Assembly (NCBI RefSeq): GCF_025698545.1
Contig: NC_068565.1
Coordinates: forward strand, 124,001 to 188,000
From: Gossypium raimondii
Taxonomy: Eukaryota; Streptophyta; Magnoliopsida; Malvales; Malvaceae
Length of the DNA: 64,000 nt
Direction of reading: 5' to 3'
Below the pieces are notes generated by a model, which saw only the letters and a list, made by a program, of their open reading frames with translations, did not search any database and had not been told where the DNA came from. The translations under genes were made by a program, and so were the position numbers. Below are positions 61,855 through 64,000 of the stretch, one piece after another (within the stretch, counting starts at the first letter, position 1; each line of letters begins with the position of its first letter).

Positions 61855-64000
61855 TTTTTTTTTGAAGTGGAAAACCGTGATTTCCATAAAATCAAAAAAA
61901 CAAAGTCCAACAAACTGTTTTAATCAAAAGCAAAATCATCAGAAAACAACAAAGAAGAAAAGAAGAAAACCGGTAGAAAAAAGGAAACTCCAGTGCACCA
62001 TTTAATCTTCTTCGATGAACTGAAGCATGGCCTCCAATGAAAAAATCAGGCCAGTCCGAACGAACCCAAGCCGAATCAGTCATTTGTTTGGGAAGTATCT
62101 CTCGTCTCCTCTGCAATCACCATGTCTCTCACCGCCGTCGAGATGTCCTCCATCCAAAAGGTATTTTCCGATTTGCTATTCCCCTCCCTTGCAATAAAAT
62201 GCGCCACCCGATTAGCTTCCCTTCTTGCATGTTTGAATCTAATTCGATGAAAAGTCCTCCCAATTGATTTGATATCTGTAATGACAGAATCCAAATATGC
62301 TCGATCAAAACCTTCCTGGTTGATTTTCTCAATTACCGTCCTAGAGTCCCCTTCTACCTCCACTTTGGTAAACCCGGTCTCTTTAGCAAAAAGAAGCCTT
62401 TGAAAGCAGGCTATAGCTTCTGCCAAGAACGCATCTAAGATATTGCCATGGTGAGTAACTCCACTTCCAATTACCTTTCCTCTTTCATTTCTAATAATAA
62501 AACCCGAACATGAACTCTTCGTTTGGCTTTTGTAGGCTGCATCAAAATTCAGTTTAACCCACGAAACTTGAGGAGGTCTCCAACAGTCTGAACCCACCGC
62601 CTTCACTACAGGTAATTTCTCATTTAACACTCTCAATTCATCAACCATACTTAAGATTTTTGCTATTGAATTCTGCTTTGTTGTTGAAATACCTTCCATC
62701 ACTTGTTTGTTACGAGCCCACCAGATTGCCCAAATCGCTATGATAACCTTTTCCCAGATCCTCTCTTCCTTATGTTGGACTAGGTGAAAAAACCATTGCC
62801 AAAAAGTCTCCAAATTCAGATTACTACCCCAGGAAATACCTATCCCAGTCCATATTTCTTTGACACTATTACATTCTACAACCACATGTAGAAAAGACTC
62901 TGAAGCCGTATTACACCGAGGACAAATTGCAGAAGTTCTAATCCTCCGATTAAAGAGCACTTGGTCTGTTGGCAAGAAGTCTCTTAAAGCTCGCCACATC
63001 GTTATTTTGATCTTAGCAGGTATAGATAGAGACCACAATTTTTTAACACCATTTGGGTATCTTATGATATTTCCGTAGTATCACTTTAAAGCATGAGTTC
63101 TTTATAACCACTACGTACAGTATACTGACCCGTTTTCTCCCCACGCCACACTTGACAGTCTTTACTTATAGCTTTAGAAAGAGGAATGCACTTGATCGCC
63201 TCCACCTCTTCATTGGAAAAAAGGCTGGTAATTATCTCTTCTTTCCATTTTTGATTTTCCTGATCAATTAGTTCATTCACTGTTTGGACTGAATAATTAG
63301 TGTATTGATCTTGTTCCCAGCCAATTGTGGCAACCAACGATCATACCAAATCGAAATATTCTCACATGTTCCAACCCTCCATCCCATTCGACTTTCCAGC
63401 AAACCTCGTGCCGCATAAATACTTTACCAAGTATACGGCGGGTGATTCCCAAGTCTTGCTTCCCAAAAGCTTGACCGATGGTAATAGTTGGCTTTATAAA
63501 TTCTAGCTAACAATGAATCTGGATTAACTACTAACCGCCATCCTTGTTTAGCTAACAAAGCGATATTAAATTTCCCTATGTCACGAAAATTTAATCCACC
63601 CCTCTCTTTAGCTTTGCATAATTCAGCCCAACAGCTCCAATGTAAACCTCGACGATTACCTCCCTTATTCCACCAGAATCTATTCATAACTTTTTCCATA
63701 TCAACACACAACGACTTCGAAAAGAAAACAAGACATGGCGTAAATCGGGATAGCCTGTAGCACAGCTTTAATAAAGACTTCTTTACCCCCTTGAGAAAGC
63801 ATACGACTCCCCCATCCCTTCACCCTTTTTCTCAACCTATCAACTATATTTTGAAACGCCTCTTTCTTCATTCTCCCCACCATAGTAGGCAATCCCAAAT
63901 ACTTTTCCATACTCGAAACTGTTCTAACACCCACACTATTAGTTAAAAAATCTCGACTTTCAACAGAACAATTAGAGCTAAAGAAAATTTGAGATTTTTC
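61855..64000 (-). mobile_element. Decayed L1-type LINE, 3' part, running off the window
   Basis: On the minus strand, entering at 64000, it runs from the C-terminal reverse transcriptase part (SSMEKYLGLPTMVGRMKKEA, then VKGWGSRMLSQGGKEVFIKA and FWWNKGGNRRGLHWSCW) to a zinc-binding RT domain (KIKITMWRALRDFLPTDQVL, CPRCNTASESFLHVVVEC). It ends with an RNase H domain (SWVKLNFDAAYKS, FLAEAIA, EVEGDSRTV, ARREANRVAHFIA; about 62552-62130). A short T run at 61855-61863 on the plus strand is the poly(A) tail. The reading changes frame at least three times (near 63715, between 63424 and 63337, and near 63060), so the copy cannot make a full protein. The catalytic acidic residues of RNase H remain readable. 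The 5' end lies outside the window. Confidence 0.88.

Overview
This is nuclear DNA from a dicot plant. It is AT-rich, its genes carry many GT-AG introns, and every recognised protein belongs to a plant family. The types of LINE, LTR element and small inverted-repeat element, together with the protein sequences, suggest Malvaceae, most likely cotton (Gossypium). That assignment is inference from memory and was not tested by a search. I see ten host genes. No operon, CRISPR array or rRNA is present, no tRNA was noticed, and I found no sign of an undescribed multi-gene system.

Layout. Positions 1.2-8.0 kb: an RBM39/CC1-like splicing factor (+, 13 coding exons) with an upstream ORF in its leader. 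8.7-9.1 kb: a small DUF1279 protein (-). 10.5-11.5 kb: a PIP2 aquaporin (-, 3 exons). 11.6-19.1 kb: a gene-poor stretch with small repeats and a truncated LINE. 19.1-22.0 kb: two tandem SKP1-like genes (-). 23.9-24.9 kb: a BOI-type RING E3 ligase (-). 26.4-28.6 kb: an MSI2/MSI3-type WD40 histone chaperone (+) whose first exon carries an apparent one-base frameshift. 30.1-31.5 kb: an F-group bZIP of the bZIP19/bZIP23 zinc-sensing type (-). 32.8-33.25 kb: a piece that looks like plastid DNA inserted in the nucleus. 35.1-43.6 kb: a complete UPL3-type HECT E3 ligase (-, 17 exons, 1,889 aa). 43.7-50.9 kb: a repeat island with a 1.1 kb foldback element flanked by a 7-bp target duplication, and a fossil Ty3/gypsy-type LTR element. 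50.9-57.0 kb: a synaptotagmin SYT1-type membrane tether (+, 12 exons, 540 aa). 58.0-61.1 kb: a CYP21-1-type secretory cyclophilin (-, 7 exons, 224 aa). 61.9-64.0 kb: a decayed LINE running off the window edge.

The genes are independent housekeeping or regulatory loci rather than one pathway. Three separate ubiquitin-system parts (SKP1-like pair, BOI-type RING, UPL3) fall within 25 kb, which I take as coincidence. The main points for a second look are the MSI frameshift, the spliced uORF, the foldback element, the plastid insert, the SKP1 duplication with its promoter, a tandem duplication inside a SYT1 intron, three copies of one inverted-repeat family inside introns of two genes, and a retained-intron choice that decides the bZIP C-terminus.

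Exon models were read by eye from splice consensus and reading frame. Seven of the genes (RBM39-like, PIP2, both SKP1-like, BOI-type, UPL3, SYT1, cyclophilin) close exactly in frame. The bZIP also closes if a short last exon is accepted.
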